Origin: Lycorma delicatula
Taxonomy: Eukaryota > Arthropoda > Insecta > Hemiptera > Fulgoridae
DNA: 64,000 nucleotides
Assembly: GCF_047948215.1 (NCBI RefSeq)
Contig: NC_134465.1
Span: 43,933,946 to 43,997,945 of the forward strand
Direction: 5' to 3'
The notes beneath the pieces are model-generated. The model was not told where the DNA came from, did not search any database, and was given only the letters and a program-made list of their open reading frames with translations. Positions 62,682-64,000 of this stretch are shown piece by piece. Numbering within the stretch: position 1 is the stretch's first letter; each line of letters starts with the position of its first letter. The translations under genes were made by a program, and so were the position numbers.

Positions 62682-63993
62682 CGAGGTGTGATCAAAAAAT
62701 ACGGTGAATAATTTTTTATTAAAAAAAGTAACAAGGTTACATAGAATTCGATTTAATCTCCTTCAAAGTTCTGTCCTTGGCTAGCAATGCACTTATCCCA
62801 ATGTTGACTCCATGACTGAAGGCATTTCTGGAAGGCGTCTTTCGGAAGGGCTTTCCGCTGATAGGTTGTGGCCCTCTCAATGTCAGCAATGGTGTCGAAA
62901 CGTTTTCCTTTAAGCACAGTTTTAATTTTTGGGAAGAGCCAAAAGCCGCATGGTGTTAAATCCGGTGAGTATGGCGGATGTGGACAAACACGAACACTTT
63001 TTTCTGCCAACAACTCGCGAATGAGAAGGGAGGTGTGACACGGCGCGTTGTCGTGGTGAAGAAGGAAGCCAATTGGTCCGTTTTTCTGCTCGCTTTCTTC
63101 GTACGTCGTTTCGCAAACGTTGCAGTACACCCTTATAAAATTCAGAGTTTACAGTTGTTCCCCTTGGAACGAACTCTGATCGTACTATGCCCCCACTATC
63201 GCAAAAAACAACGAGCATGACCTTGATGTTGGATTTTGACTGACGTGCCTTTTTAGGGCGAGGAGATGAACTGGTTTTCCATTGGGAACTCTGCATTTTG
63301 GTCTCAGGGACATAACCATAGACCCAACTTTCATCTCCAGTTACAATTTTGGCCATGAAGTCCGGATCTGCATGAAGATGACCCTTCAACTCCGTGAAAA
63401 TTGACACACGATTTTTCTTCTGTTCATCAATCAAAAGTCTGGGAACAAATTTTGCACTCGGTCGTCTCATTTCCAATTCATTAGTTAAAATGCTTTGAAC
63501 GGATCCGTACGAGATGTTAAGGTCTTCCGATAGCTCTCGAATAGTTATTCGCCTGTTTGAACGAACCACTGTTTCCACTTTTTGCACATTTTCAACTGTT
63601 TTTGAGGTTACTGGATATCCCGCACGCTGCTCGTCTTCAACAGACTCATTTCCGTTTTTAAATCGGTCATACCTCTTGTACACAGTCTTCAAAGTTACCA
63701 CATTATCGCCGTACACCGATTCTAACATTTCCTGAGCTTCTTTGGCGCTCTTTTGCAACTTAAAACAAAACTTAATGTTAATGCGTTGTTCAAAATCCAT
63801 GTTGCGCGACAGACACGATAAACACAACTTCACTCTAACGGCTCTGGCAGCTGACTGGCAAGCTCGAACGTGTTACAACTTGTCCCTGCCTGTCTCAGTT
63901 GATCACGCTATTGGACAAATTACAGCATATGGATGTAGCGTCGGCAGTTGCCGCTTAAAAAATTCATTCACCATATTTTTTGATCACACCTCG
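62682..63993 (-). mobile_element. Mariner (DD34D) transposon with near-perfect TIRs
   Basis: Left CGAGGTGTGATCAAAAAATA and right, inverted, the same 20 bases; inverted repeats extend to about 28 bases with one difference (ACGG vs ATGG). TA at 62680-62681 and 63994-63995. Length 1312 bases. This is the best-preserved DNA transposon in the window. Confidence 0.95.
62753..63800 (-). pseudogene. Mariner transposase (one frameshift, third Asp lost)
   Basis: Start at the ATG at 63800 (MDFEQRINIKFCFKLQKSAK); 11 in-frame codons upstream lack homology. Paired HTH: EAQEMLESVYGDNVVTLKTV, YKRYDRFKNGNESVEDEQRA, linker, RITIRELSEDLNISYGSVQS. Catalytic: IVTGDESWVYGYVPETK (first Asp), VMLVVFCDSGGIVRSEFVPR, VNSEFYKGVLQRLRNDVRRK, a frameshift near 63070, then NGPIGFLLHHDNAPCHTSLL (second Asp), and SPDLTPCGFWLFPKIKTVLK. 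In the last motif Gly (GGC at 62945-62947) stands where the third catalytic Asp should be. The carboxyl end WSQHWDKCIASQGQNFEGD is intact. About 349 residues, standard mariner length. Two independent lesions make it inactive. Confidence 0.9.
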
Positions 63994-64000
63994 TATGTAG

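Overview
This window looks like a repeat-dense intergenic or heterochromatic stretch of an AT-rich arthropod genome. It is most likely an insect. A hemipteran would fit the repeat families I recall, but that is inference. There is no operon structure, no bacterial signal, no rRNA or true tRNA gene, and no host gene that I can support. Nearly everything recognisable is mobile DNA, mostly decayed by stops, frameshifts and truncations.

Main families:
(1) LINE-A, an RTE-like non-LTR retrotransposon: nine copies (1551-2870, 6569-7954, 8814-8893, 13562-13743, 15809-16972, 17144-17341, 21271-21391, 50955-51684, 57219-58660). Its ORF ends only a few bases before the poly(A).
(2) Pieces of three other non-LTR elements: an RT carboxyl end at 21825-22455 (minus), an RT with an FADD motif at 46190-47060 (minus), and two copies of a GC-rich unit with a CCHC zinc knuckle (11075-11822 and 53487-54275).
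(3) At least nine Tc1/mariner/pogo superfamily DNA transposons, several with both terminal inverted repeats and TA target duplications readable: 18901-20760, 27726-28590, 33025-34312, 42195-43518, 44352-46133 (pogo/Tigger-like), 51848-52863, 56165-57218, 60417-61737, 61752-62674 and 62682-63993.
(4) tRNA-derived SINEs: SINE-A (19134, 19664, 24514, 24720, 27550, 36588) and SINE-B (4251, 24148, 32267, 32890, 48425).
(5) Helitron-like non-autonomous elements with TC and CTRR(T) ends (25819-26638, 37470-38073, 48928-49702).
(6) MITE or foldback elements (6119-6303, 12095-12715, 21604-21815, 39802-40555, 41688-42060).
(7) Repeat R, a 0.6-0.7 kb non-coding family of unknown class (3325, 13126-14330, 22988, 38510, 47340).

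Layout: 0-9 kb holds a short gene-family fragment, LINE-A copies, repeat R and a foldback element. 9-20 kb has a GC-rich LINE end, a rearranged repeat R split by LINE-A, and a transposon carrying two nested SINEs. 20-32 kb holds SINE-in-SINE, a Helitron-like element, microsatellites and unrecognised AT-rich DNA. 32-47 kb has three DNA transposons with readable ends, an RT remnant and MITEs. 47-59 kb holds Helitron-like DNA, LINE-A, a second GC-rich LINE end, and a mariner remnant abutting the longest LINE-A copy. 60.4-64 kb has three Tc1/mariner-type elements almost end to end.

No genes here appear to work together. What can be read is the order of insertion: old DNA transposons and repeat R served as targets for SINE and LINE insertions, and TA microsatellites served as landing sites for TA-targeting transposons. 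The most novel items are repeat R, the long-TIR MITE family, the GC-rich LINE-derived unit whose two copies start at the same base, and several small inverted or tandem duplications at element junctions.
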